Assembly: GCA_964030475.1 (NCBI GenBank)
Contig: CAXIPT010000001.1
Location: 10,204,444-10,268,443 of the forward strand
Source: Tethya wilhelma
Taxonomy: Eukaryota; Porifera; Demospongiae; Tethyida; Tethyidae
Length of the DNA stretch: 64,000 bases
Direction of reading: 5' to 3'
The translations under genes were made by a program, and so were the position numbers. Shown here piece after piece: positions 48,358 through 61,328 of this stretch. The notes under the pieces are model-generated. The model was not told the origin of the DNA. It did no database searches and worked only from the letters and a program-made list of their open reading frames with translations. How positions within the stretch are numbered: the stretch's first letter is position 1; every line of letters starts with the position of its first letter.

Positions 48358-51300
48358 CTATATTTCCACTACTCGGTCAACTGGTCTAAGAGACCCTGTT
48401 CCTCTCTTCTTTATAAAGAATTCTCTGTCTGTTTTCTTATTGATACGGTCAATAGCATCAGTAACTCTTGACAAAGACTGAAGGTTGTAAATATACAATG
48501 TCATGTGAGAGTGTGTACATGCAGGGAGGATCTAGGTATGCCCAATGTTAGTGTCAAAAATTATTGATACACATCTGAATTATACATGATTCACAGAAAA
48601 CATCAACACACCATATATGTGGAGTATATAATAATATTATGGGAAGCATTAACCACAGCTAACCATTGTGCTCACTTGGCACTTCTACATTAGCAACTTA
48701 GAAATTAACATCAACAAAGCATGTTGCATCATGGATGTTATTTTCTGCATGTGTAACCCATAACTAATTGTCTAGAGCCAAGTGAAACACATGTACAGTC
48801 AATTCATTTCATGTGAGGTTTAGCAATAGGGCCAGACCCTTTTGCTTGATCTGTCCAGCTTTAGTTAGTTATATAACTATAGTCTGGTTAGTATGCAGAT
48901 CACTTACTTCAGCACTGGATTCATCTACACCAATGCACAAATCAAGGTATTCCAAGAAATGGTTCTTGAGAAAGTCTGATCTTTCATGTTCATGTTTTTC
49001 ATACACCTGAAGTTAGTAAGTATTGAACACAGCTAGAGCTGCATCACAGATGATTCACAAAAGCAGAGAATGTACCTGACAGGCATTAATCATATTGTCA
49101 GCCCACAGCTTCTGCGCTTGATTATAGTTCTCCTCAAGCTTCTTGATATCATCTCCAGTTGTGTTGCTTTTTCTTCTCCCGAGAGCACCAAGGCTAAAAC
49201 CACTAGCAATGGGAATGTCAGAACCAGAGGTTTGCTATAAATCAGTCAGCCAAAAAAATTATATTTAACAGCAATTTCCAAATGTACTGTTGTGAAATGC
49301 ATACCTTTTTCAGTTTCCTTCCTGAGAACAAGTTTCTTGCCTGAAAAAAATATATTGAGAGCTATATACATTGTGGCATATCATTGTGTTGAGACACTAC
49401 ATCTATGGTGCACATCCACAAAAATTACTACAGTACACATGGTGCAAATCCTCTCTCAGCATGCATGCCTTTTTCTTTTGTTTCCAAGTATTTAGAACAA
49501 AGTCACGAGTCATCAAATTCGAAAACGCAAATCAGCTCATTTTGGGCTTGCGTCCAGAAAGCCAACTAGAAGCAGAAATCTGACTTATAAAGCAAATCTG
49601 AAGAGCTTTACATCCATAGCAAATCTATACTAGCAGTTATTTACAGCAAAATTGAAGTAAAGAGAAGTTAGAATTCAGTCTTGGGTCGTCAGTTTGAAAA
49701 CTAAAATCAGGCGATTCATGGTGGCGTCCAGAAAACCAGCTAGAAGCAGAATTTTGATTCATACAGAGAACGTAGACAGTCCTACCTTTAAGGTAAATGA
49801 GCACATGAAGTTATTCCAGGTGGAACTTGAAGCTAGAGCGACTTAGAGCGACTTTTTAAATCTTGCCCAAACATTACGACCACCACCACCACCACTTTTC
49901 TCAATGCAACCAGGGTATAGCCTCGCTTTGCTCAGAATCAATCCAAAAAATGCCCAAAGCTAGCTACCATCTCAATACCTTCTCAATACTGGTGTCCCAC
50001 TGTTGTACTTGTTTTCTTGACTTTTCCATAATTTGCTGATGCTACACAAACAACACGAACTAATTATATAAGACCATGTATGTGTGTACACTATAAAAAA
50101 ACATACCTCTTTTCGCTCCTTTTTCTGTGACTCTTTGAAATCAAATAGCTTTTTTTCGATTTCTTTTTGAAGCTATGCGTTTTCGTACAATGTGCAAAAT
50201 GTATATATGTCATGTATAGATGTGTGTACATGATGTACTCTTTAGTTTATCTGGCGGTAGCATACCTGCTCAGCAAACTTGCTATGAGCTTCAGAGCGAT
50301 ACCTCAACTCTCCTTTCAGTGTTTGCCATGCTCTTCCAAGAGATCTATAATTATGAGGTAGTGTGGGATTGTGTGTGAGGACATAACGGTGTCTATATTA
50401 TACATAAACAACTTTAACCAATTACCCTTCTTCAGTGTCTCCTAAGGTAGACTTTGAGAGCTTCATCAATGACTTTGCATAAGTTTCCTCAATTGCAGAC
50501 CTGCAGAGAAAAAAAATACTGTAGGCATTATAATTACCTCTAACTCTCACAGCAACATGTAGATCAATAGAGTAAACATTTTTGCAAAATATGTTGTGTC
50601 CAGCCACATGTTGAATTCAGAAACATGATAAAATTATAACAGTAGTAAATTTAAAACACCTCATCTACAGCATATCATGTCAAACCACAATCTAGCTTGG
50701 TGGCTGGCCAAGCACACCACATTAATCCATAAGTCAAAGGTTATCAGACACTTGGGGCCACTATCAGTCAATACAATCAGAGTGTCTCACCTCTCTCTGA
50801 AGAAATCCATCATTTCCTTCATGGCATTCTTGCCATTCAAATGCTTTTCAAGAATAACATCATAGCCAGTCTGTTCACCACTATCACCCTATAGAGAAAA
50901 TAATTTAAGTAAGTGTGCTGAAATAGGTTGTGGCTGTGCAGTATTTAGTCTCATTCTTAGACTCTGCTAATGTGCACTGGTAAATAAGGGATAAAAAGGT
51001 GAGAGTTAAATAATCTACTCCACACTTACCCAAAAATGATCCACATAACTGGTTTCATTAGGACTGAGAAGAGGTTGCTCTGGACCATTTTCAAGAAATG
51101 TTAATCCATTGACCTATATGATTTCAGTTAAGAAGGAAATCACAACAATATCCAACTTTCAATAACTTTCATTCTCTTACAAGTTTATATTTGGGCTTCT
51201 TCAGTTTCTGTAATGAGAACCGACAATACAATACAATGATACAGTGTACATTGTATACATTCTATAAACATACTCATACCTGGTGTTTAACAGTATCATC

Positions 51301-52298
51301 ATGAGTTTGTACTTGCACAGGTGCTGTGAAAGAAAACAAATGTTGAGCATAACCATGAAACAAAAACACAGAAATGTATTGAGGCAACCTTTGAAGAGCT
51401 GACCATTGGTAGGATCAGCACCAGGTGTGTGAGCAGTGGGCGTGTCAGATAAGGTGTCTGATGAGGAATTTTGGGGGGTGGGTGCAGTCACTGTCACCAC
51501 AGGAAGGTCCCAGGTTGTAGCTTGTGTTAGTGATCACAATATAATAAGACAATGAGAGAGATCAACCAATGTACATGAATGCATACCACAACCAAAATAA
51601 TCCCACAGATAACAAACAAGCAATGCTTCCCTCTCAATGTAGTTATAGCAGCTAACTGTTTACCTTGGAGATAACCACAGTTACCATAGAGTATGTTTAC
51701 TTAGTAGTATTTGATCTAAAGACATTTTGAGTCCGCAATTGCATGTTTACCTTTCGTTGCAGCATTAACATAGTAGATTTTATCTTCATTTGTGCCATAA
51801 ACAGTCCACTCATCACAGCAGAGAACAGAGGCCAAAGAAGAGGGTTCAATGCCTGTCTGTAGGTGTGGGTATGCATAACAAGACAAACCAAGTGAGGTTA
51901 ATGATTAGACTAGGACATAAATCAAGAATGCTGTAAATATACCCATGGGACTGATGAAGAATCTCAAGCTGAGAAAAGAGAATGTTTCAGTTGTGGAAAT
52001 AAATTCTTAGAAATCTATAGTTATACACTATCACCAATTTATTCCCAACCATACTAACACCTTTATACAGAGATGTTGTACATTATTATAAATTTACTAC
52101 CTGCAATAGAAGGCTATTTGCCAGAGGTTTTACATAGGAAGTAGGGAACCATCCTTCTTTTCCAGCACTGAACCCTCTGCACCACCCATCCTTGGTTCTT
52201 TCAACAACTAGAACAATACTTGATTCTGAAAATGATAAGGGGACTGCTTGGCCTGTCCCTGTGTACGGATAAATCGCCTTCACAAACTCAAGCTCCAT
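48358..52298 (-). CDS. GAS7: GAS7-like SH3-WW-F-BAR protein
   Basis: GAS7 proteins bind membranes through the F-BAR domain and organise actin. Visible in order: SH3 domain in exon 1, 52298-52101 (FVKAIYPYTG, GWCRGFSAGKEGWFPTSYV); WW domain around 51790-51500 (EWTVYGTNEDKIYYVNAATK then TTWDLP); a Ser/Thr/Pro linker; SYVDHFW (about 51035); and the F-BAR coiled coil in many short exons (about 50890-48910: GYDVILEKHLNGKNAMKEMM, IEETYAKSLMKLSKSTLG, SLGRAWQTLKGELRYRSEAH, YNQAQKLWADNMINAC). The last exon (about 48478-48358) ends RPVDRVVEI and stop, close to the vertebrate end RPVDMEI. Intron sizes are 60-700 bp. The domain order matches the long SH3-containing isoform of vertebrate GAS7. I counted about 15 exons; internal borders were not all checked. 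Confidence 0.88.
49497..49930. repeat. Degenerate direct repeat in a GAS7 intron
   Basis: A block with tcgaaaacgcaaatcagctc, gcgtccagaaagccaactag and aagcagaaatc (about 49519-49580) recurs at about 49690-49753 with the same order (aaaactaaaatcaggc, gcgtccagaaaaccagctag, aagcagaattttg). It is followed by a tagcctcgctttgctcag motif also found near 25600. Probably part of a dispersed element. Confidence 0.55.
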
Positions 52299-52402
52299 AA
52301 TTATTTCTTTAGCGATGCTTTAGTATGAATGGGAGGGGCTAGCTCAAGCAGCCATAATCCGGAGTTATAAAAATGCTTTAAATTTACTAGATTTGCGGAT
52401 GC

Positions 52403-52475
52403 GGCCTCGTGGCCTAATGGATAAGGCGTCTGACTTCGGATCAGAAGATTGAGGGTTCGAATCCCTTCGGGGTCG
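52403..52475 (+). tRNA. tRNA-Arg(UCG)
   Basis: A 73-nt cloverleaf. Acceptor stem GGCCTCG / CGGGGTC with two G-U pairs, discriminator G, D-arm with A-box TGGCCTAATGG, anticodon stem TCTGA / TCAGA with loop CTTCGGA, so the anticodon is TCG and reads CGA. The T-arm GAGGG-TTCGAAT-CCCTT contains the B-box. No intron; CCA is not encoded, as usual in eukaryotes. It matches animal tRNA-Arg-TCG at nearly every conserved position. It lies between the 5' end of GAS7 and the 3' end of B9D1. Confidence 0.97.
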
Positions 52476-52483
52476 TTTTTTTT
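52476..52483 (+). terminator. Pol III oligo-T terminator of tRNA-Arg
   Basis: A run of eight T directly follows the discriminator base, the normal RNA polymerase III stop signal. Confidence 0.9.
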
Positions 52484-52580
52484 CATTTCTTTTTTTACCT
52501 TAGTAATTCTAACATTAATTTTTCCTCTTTCGTGTAGTTGCAATAAACCCACGCAGTGTATTATTACTCTTGATTTGATA

Positions 52581-54525
<1,945 letters not shown>

Positions 54526-54625
54526 TGAACGTACTTGTGCCCTCAAGTGCTAGGTTGCCTAGCAACCATAATAACTTAACCCTTTTGTCACTTGTGCAAA
54601 ACAAAAACAATGTGCGCTAATTAGA
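54526..54625. promoter_or_regulatory. 100-bp bidirectional promoter of B9D1 and the MPLKIP-like gene
   Basis: The two start codons face away from each other with only 100 bp between them (54525 minus, 54626 plus). Both 5' untranslated leaders and the shared promoter must fit here. No TATA box is evident. The sequence ggttgcctagcaacc (about 54551-54565) is an X-box-like inverted repeat of the type bound by RFX factors that control ciliary genes. That fits B9D1. Confidence 0.65.
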
Positions 54626-55396
54626 ATGGATCCTCACTTCACATCTTCTCGACCCCCTCCTGCCGAATACTACAACACCCTGCCACTTCAGCCGCAGTAT
54701 CCTTTTCCAAGGCCGCCATTCCCAGCTTCAGGATGGGGTGGAGGTGAATATCGTCCAAATATGCCCTACAAGCACCCACATTATCATCATCAACATGCAC
54801 CACGTTTTGAGAGCAGAAAGAGACAGGGAGGCTTTTATAACCAACAAAGAGGAAGGTATGGTGGTCGCGGAAGGTATCAGAAGTATCAGAGGTTTGATAG
54901 AAATGCTGCTGGATCAGCCCAGTCTATGCAGAGTGAAAAGCACAGCGGACCCAATGCCCATGATCCGTTTTATGATCAATCTATGTTTGAAGATCCTTGG
55001 AAGCACCTTTTACCTCAGGGGAAGCAAGAAGAACTGGTAAGCAAAACAGAACACTCCTTACTTAGTCTTGATTCCTCTGGAAAAAGTGAAAATGTATTGC
55101 AACCAGAAAAAACTTCAGACAACCACATTGCAGACTCATCTAATAAAGAGGACAGCTCACTTACAGCAGGAGACTCAGGGGTTGTAAGTGATGGGTGCTC
55201 AGTGAAACCAGGAGACCCTAGGGTTGAGAGTGATGGATGCTCAGTGAAACCAGAAGACCCTGGGGTTAAGAGTGATAGATGCTCAGTGAAACCAGGAGAC
55301 CCTGGGGTTGAGAGTGATGGATGCTCAGTGAAACCAGGAGACCCTGGGGTTGAGAGTGATGGATGCTCAGTGAAACCAGGAGACCCTGGGGTTTAG
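54626..55396 (+). CDS. MPLKIP (TTDN1)-like protein with C-terminal 15-residue repeats, 256 aa
   Basis: A low-complexity protein. Pro/Tyr-rich start (residues 1-60), an Arg/Gly/Tyr segment typical of RNA-associated proteins (RGRYGGRGRYQKYQRFDR, about 76-93), then DPFYDQSMFEDPWKHLLP (about 113-130). The last resembles the conserved C-terminal motif of MPLKIP/TTDN1 (SPSMLEDPW), a protein linked to mitosis and lariat debranching. Beyond it, where MPLKIP normally ends soon after, is a Ser-rich acidic stretch and five tandem 15-residue repeats of GDPGVESDGCSVKP-type to the stop. The MPLKIP assignment rests on one motif plus composition. The single exon is supported by the start context and the divergent neighbour. 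Confidence 0.6.
   Translation: MDPHFTSSRPPPAEYYNTLPLQPQYPFPRPPFPASGWGGGEYRPNMPYKHPHYHHQHAPRFESRKRQGGFYNQQRGRYGGRGRYQKYQRFDRNAAGSAQSMQSEKHSGPNAHDPFYDQSMFEDPWKHLLPQGKQEELVSKTEHSLLSLDSSGKSENVLQPEKTSDNHIADSSNKEDSSLTAGDSGVVSDGCSVKPGDPRVESDGCSVKPEDPGVKSDRCSVKPGDPGVESDGCSVKPGDPGVESDGCSVKPGDPGV
55166..55395. repeat. 45-bp coding tandem repeat, about 5 units
   Basis: Units of 45 bp of the form gagtgatggatgctcagtga followed by aaccaggagaccctggggtt. The last three are nearly identical, so expansion is recent. Each encodes 15 residues of the MPLKIP-like protein, and the array runs exactly to its stop codon. Confidence 0.92.
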
Positions 55397-55865
55397 AGTG
55401 ATAACGTCGAACTCCTGTGAAGCTTGACTGTAAATTACAGTACTTGGAATTTCTGCGGGAGGAGTTAATAATGCAGCGTGTATAAGGTGACAATACCTAT
55501 TTTTTGTACAGAATTATGTTCTATCATGTTTTTGTATTGTATGTATATATTTACCATTGCATGTTACTTATTATACTCAACTGTCCTTTATCATTACTCA
55601 CAATAATATTATCATAGTGTGTCTGCATTTATCCATGTACTACATAGCTATAGCATTCACTTGTCTAAGAAGTCAATCAACATCAACATTACGATTATTA
55701 ACATGTAGATCGATGACAAAGTTTAAAAAAAAAAACAAGCATACATTGCAAACTTCATCAAAAAAATACTGCAAAATAAATATTCTGTAATAATGTATGT
55801 TCTACAAGTTCTAAACAACTGCTAAAGTCTGACAAAAATGCTCTATGCTCACAACAACATACAGG

Positions 55866-58282
55866 TCATTCTATCTTTGCAGCAGCAACTTTCTCAGCTA
55901 GTTTTTCAGTGGAGTCTTCTTTGGGTTTCTCATCAGACCTGTGAATGGTCCATTCTCTAGTGAAAGGGTTGTATTCCAAGGAGACATGAATTGTTGCAGG
56001 TTTATCTACGGTAGAGGGGAAACAGCATCACTAACCATGCTTTCATGTGTTATCTATAGCACATAGCTTACAATCACAGTTAGATTGGAGGTAACCCACT
56101 ACCAGCCACTCTACATACCTCTTTCCAGAGTCAAAGGAAGGTTGATATCAGGCTCTCCATAATTTGCTTCAAACACAAGCTTAACGTTGATCCTTGATTT
56201 GCTTCCAACTTGTGACGGCGTCCAATGATACGGTGCTTGCTTGCATATAATAGCAGGGTTCGTTGCTGTAAATCCAAAACAGACTTCTTTCAAAAACGAA
56301 AATGGAAGACCCTCCACATCTTGACTCTCAACTGTGACCTTCATGGAAGAGCCAACTCTCACAGCCTTCAAAACAACTTTTCTGTACAAAATAATTTTAA
56401 ACAGTCAAATCTCAGCCTGAAATCTGACTGTACAGTAAATATTGTGCATACCTTTTCAATCTAAACTCTGGAATGTCAAGACCTAGTTTGCCCATCAGAA
56501 GTCTGGAGAAGTCATCACATTTGCCATGAACCCTCAATTTAGTGAGGTGATCAAGAGGAGTAGCCTGAAGATTCACAATCACCAGACGTTGCCCACGCTC
56601 ACCAACAGTCTGTACATACAGCACATTATTGGTCATGACACATCAGGCCTTTCTGCTTTACTACAAAAAAATTATCTAGTGCCTAATATATAATTAATAG
56701 TACAAGTACAAATATTAAGCGTTGGCCCATGAGTAGCAAGTGCAGAGGGCTATGCTAGTCGTGTTTTGTGCGTGGTTGTTTGTTATAGGATAATGTGAAG
56801 AATGGCAGCTCTATGGTCCAAACAAAAGGCTTACGTTCGTGAATTGAAATTATCTTACATAACTATATACCATATAGCGGAAAATTTTCGTGGGGGGAAA
56901 ATTTTGCGCTTTCGTCTTGAATAGAAATTCGCGGGGAAATTTTTTGGGGATTGCGTCTCAACATTACGTGACAACCACATACCTTACAAATTTCGTGGGG
57001 GAAAATTTTCGCAGAAAGCTGCCAAACCGTGAAATTTGCAAAAAATTTTCCCCCACAAAAATTTCCCGCTATACGGTAGCTTACTTGTGGTACATCTGCA
57101 GCTGGAGTCACAGTAAGACTGGAGCCCATGGCTAGACACAAATCAGCTTTCTCAGCATGTTCAAAGCTCTTTGTAAGTGTATCTATAGAATAAACGATAA
57201 CATTAGTCCCAAATTCTTATGAAAAAACAGCAAAGGGTATAATACCTTCAGGTAAACTCTCTCCAAAATTAATGATAGTGTCTTTGAGTTTTCCTTTACA
57301 AGCTGGGTCATCACAGAGTCTCCCTGGGGGTAGTGGTAGATCATTGTATTATGATCGTAGACATAATATAGTTGTAATTTGAACGCAAACCTGTTTCATG
57401 ATTGTGCACTTTGTGCGATGTTCTAACACGGAAGTCTCTGAGGTATTCACGCTTACATTTCTTGCATTTCTCAACATTACTATTGCCATGAAGTTCAAAC
57501 AGACCTGTTGGGTTTATGGTGGTGGTAAGCAAACTGCACGAGTGTATAGGTTGAAGGAGCTAGTGGATGCATGTGAGGTCCTGTGATCTAGCTACCTTTA
57601 GTTGGCATGCCACTGCGTCTGTGCAATCCATCACAGTTCTGACTTATGACTGCCTTCAGGATCCCTTCCTGGTGCAGCTTAACAAACATCATGTGAGTAG
57701 GAGTGGGTATGGCTTTAGCCGTAGACACAGTGCGATGTTTGCTATCTCTCAGTTTCTTGTGAGCTTTTAGTTCCCATGCACCAGGTCCTGGGGAAATTAA
57801 GTCAAACATCAGACTGCATTATGTAAATATTATGCATAAATAATTCCAGCATCAGCTGCATCCTACTGTAGAGACACAAGGAATGTTACGACAATATTAA
57901 ATTACCTGTTTCAAGCTTTGTATCCATACCACTGCGAAAGTCAGGGACTGCAAAGATAAGATAATTATTAGCTGTAAAAAACAACAGGCAATGTCTCATC
58001 TGCAAGTCACTTACTTCCTGCAGCTGTACTGATACCAGCCCCCTGTAATGGCAGACAAATTTCTATCATGCATTGCATGGACCAGTAGCAGCCATGTAGA
58101 GTCACTGTAGTCTACAATGACTCTACATGACTGTACGACATGCAAGCTAGACTCACGGTGAACACTATCATGTGTTTGCTCTCTCTGATCCATTGGGCCA
58201 TCAAAGTAGCCTTCTGGTCCAACTCTACTTCAGAGTCAAAGTACTCCTTCTTGTCATCGTCTCCTCTAGCTGTCCAGGCCAT
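55866..58282 (-). CDS. SIRT7: SIRT7-like class IV sirtuin with C-terminal extension
   Basis: An NAD-dependent protein deacylase; SIRT7 acts in the nucleus on chromatin and rDNA. Start ATG at 58282 ([15 protein letters not shown]). Visible: [18 protein letters not shown] (NAD fold, split over three exons), [18 protein letters not shown] with the catalytic His, [12 protein letters not shown] and a second Cys pair CDDPAC for the structural zinc, [36 protein letters not shown] and [20 protein letters not shown]. The last two and the zinc region favour SIRT7 over SIRT6. After the catalytic core comes an extension of about 130 residues, rich in predicted beta strands ([33 protein letters not shown]), which human SIRT7 lacks. 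It ends at TGA 55866-55868. An inverted-repeat element lies in one intron. About ten exons; only key borders were checked. Confidence 0.88.
56869..57078. mobile_element. 206-bp MITE in a SIRT7 intron, TA target duplication
   Basis: The element is nearly palindromic: left ccatatagcggaaaattttc with following gtgggg, right its complement ending atttcccgctatacgg. TA flanks each side. Arms match over most of the 206 bp, so it can fold into a long hairpin. No coding content. Likely a Tc1/mariner-type MITE. Confidence 0.82.
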
Positions 58283-58299
58283 AATTTGCAAATGAGGTA

Positions 58300-58660
58300 G
58301 ACAGATCGATCGACTGGTGGTTTGTTTACCTCAAGAATTAGTAAGGGACTTTATACGGCAGGTAGTCTGCTTGCATGAGAGCTAGAGTGACTTTGCACAT
58401 ACAAAATGTCAATGTCATGCAGCTCAGCTGATCAAAACACAAATGACGTAATGGGAGGTGCTAAATATAGCCTGCATCATCTATAATTATTATGGCTAAA
58501 GTAAATTATGTCATTGTGATATGGTTAATTTGTCAGTACAAAATTTACAATCAAATTAAATTTTTAATAACAAAATATGCATACAATTCACGGTGAAAAC
58601 TTCTGAAAGTACGTAAAATTAATGACATTTATAAGGATACAAAAATAGTGTTCATTGTCA
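58300..58660. other. Intergenic stretch between SIRT7 and the class C receptor
   Basis: AT-rich; nothing coding is seen. It holds the SIRT7 promoter and the 3' end of the receptor. Confidence 0.4.
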
Positions 58661-58663
58661 ACT

Positions 58664-61278
58664 CTATAAACCACTCTCAACCCCATTCTCTCCTTTGTTC
58701 TTGGAGGATGAAAATGTAGACAATTCATGATCAGTATCACTTGCTTCCTTCTCATTCACATCTGAAGGCTTGACATCATCAGCAACATTTGCTGATGACA
58801 GTAGCTGTCCAGCACTGTCTGTAGATACCATCTTCTCCTCTTTAGCCTGAACAACAAAGAATGACATTACAAAGAAACAGTCCGAGTCATCAACACAATC
58901 ACGTTGGCCATATGTACATTTATGCCTTACAACTAACACACGTACTGCTTTTGTGGTGAGTATTTACACTACTAGAACTCTCTCCCATACCGCTTTGATT
59001 TGCATCTTGAGTGACTCAATAGTTGCCTTCAGTTCAGCAACCTTTGCATCATCCTCAGAACTAGAACCACTGCCATAAACGCTAATTTCATTCTTTTTAT
59101 TGGCCGTCGATGTTGGGCCAGAAGTCAAATCCACTTGACCACTTGGATTTCTGTACAGCTCTATCATCTAGAGAATTGCATGGAATTGAATATAATGTAA
59201 CCACAACCAATAATAGAAATAGAAATGTTATCACTCACCCTTGTAACAAAGAGTAATATCAGAACCCCTGTAATTAGAGACATGATGAAAAATCCCAGCA
59301 AGATGTAGGAGATGTTTGGTTGATTTGTCACAATGTACCCAATGAGAGTGAGAACAACACTGATGATACTGATCCCCATTACACACGCCACTATCAGCTT
59401 GGAGTCTCTCAACTGTTTGATCTTGACTTTGTAAGTCTGAACGGCTAACAAGATTCCCACCAAGNATTTCTTTTCTGGTGTGCAAATTATAGTCTAAAAA
59501 GGTGGATGGGGTTGATTAATTATCTATGAATCATGTGACCTTCAGATGGCGGCTTTGACAGCTGTTTTTCCGAGCAAGGAAAAGCTCTATGAGCCATCTC
59601 CACGGTGGGGTCACTTTGCAAGAGTAGTAGGAGACCACGTCTATATGTTTAGTGGTTGTACTGTGAGTTTCAAAGCAGAGAGAGAAAAGTTGAAGAATGT
59701 AGTAGAAGTCTTTAATTGCTTTGAAGAAACGTGGACACAACAGATAACCACAGAAGGAGAGTTGCACCCAGCAGTGTATTTTGGTGCATCTTGTACTACA
59801 GGACAAGACTTGTTTACCTTTGGAGGATTTGATGGAGAATTGTGTTATGGTGACCTCTATCGTTTAAGACCATCACAGAACTGTACATGGACTAAGCTCT
59901 GTACATCACTAGCCAAGAAGCATGGATCAGGAATAATAATTTTAAACTCNGATTGCTCTACTCACCAGGGAAGACATCACTCACACTCTCTTGGTTGACA
60001 TACTTCAATCTGCCCGTCCTCACATCCAAAATAGAAAACGGCTTTTGAATTATATTAAACTTTTCCTCTACATCAATTTCACCTTGAACTGTCAACAATG
60101 AATTTATGTTACAATGAACAATAAAACACCAAAGTCTATCTTACATCTGATCTGATATACTTGTCTTGTTGGCTCTCTATCAGCAAACTCATTGAAACGA
60201 ACTTTACCCTAGGAAACAACAAACATTCCTCCAGTACAATAATGCCACACCTCTTTGCACAACTTACAGAGACCCCTCTAAACTCGAGTCCCCTGGCTGC
60301 CCACAGTATGATGTCATTGATATCCCCCCTACTGTAGTCATAGTCACTCAGTGTGAGTCTCCTCCCCAGGGCACCATCCTCCAGCCGGATGGAGGCGTTG
60401 TGGAGAGCTAGGGCAGCAGCCCACACAGCATCGTAGGTGTAACTAGCCTGCCTCAGAGCCTCACTCCTGGAGTAGTTCAGAGCATTCACATTGGAGCGAA
60501 ACTCTTCCCAAAAACGATTGGAAGAGGCCTGATTAATTAGTAAGGAGTCAAATATCAAAGAATACCTCACATAATATAATATTTCCCTTACATATCCCAC
60601 ATCAGTTGGCAGGTCTTCCTCCTCTGGAGCTGGCATCGGGAAGTAATCAACTGATAGTGAACGGTACACCGCATCTGTCAACTCAACTGCAGAGCAGTTC
60701 ACTGGATCATACGTGTGTGAGCTAGTCTTCTGTATGGGGTCCGTCCACCAAAAACTAGAAAACCAGTAGTAGGAAATGAACACATAGTCTGGGTAGAACA
60801 TTCCTCGTTTGTACGCCTGTGTAAATAGAAGACATCAATGGATCACAACATCTTTATAGGGCTATGTATGCATACACTATATCATTTACAAGAGAGGTGA
60901 AAATTAGACTAAATATTGAAGAGTTCCTATTGCAAATTCACAGAAGGACAAAAGCCTTAACTCACTAAACAAAAGATTTCCCTGGCAGAACCTTCAAACA
61001 CATTCAGAACCACCACTCTAGCACCAGAAACCTAACGAATGGAAGAGCATAATTATTATAGCAATATATAGTTGGCATTGCGAATGAAGATCATATGCAG
61101 CAAAGAACAGCAAGGAAATACTTCTGAGCTACATTGATGAGAGCTAGGTTCTCTTACATTCAGTTGTTGGACAACATTAATTGGGTTCTCCTGGCCTCCA
61201 CTCCTGAAGGACAGCCTCTCTGTGAGCACCCTCACCCCCCCATCCTCCAACTCTCTTGTCATCGCAGGAGTCAACTAG

Positions 61279-61328
<50 letters not shown>

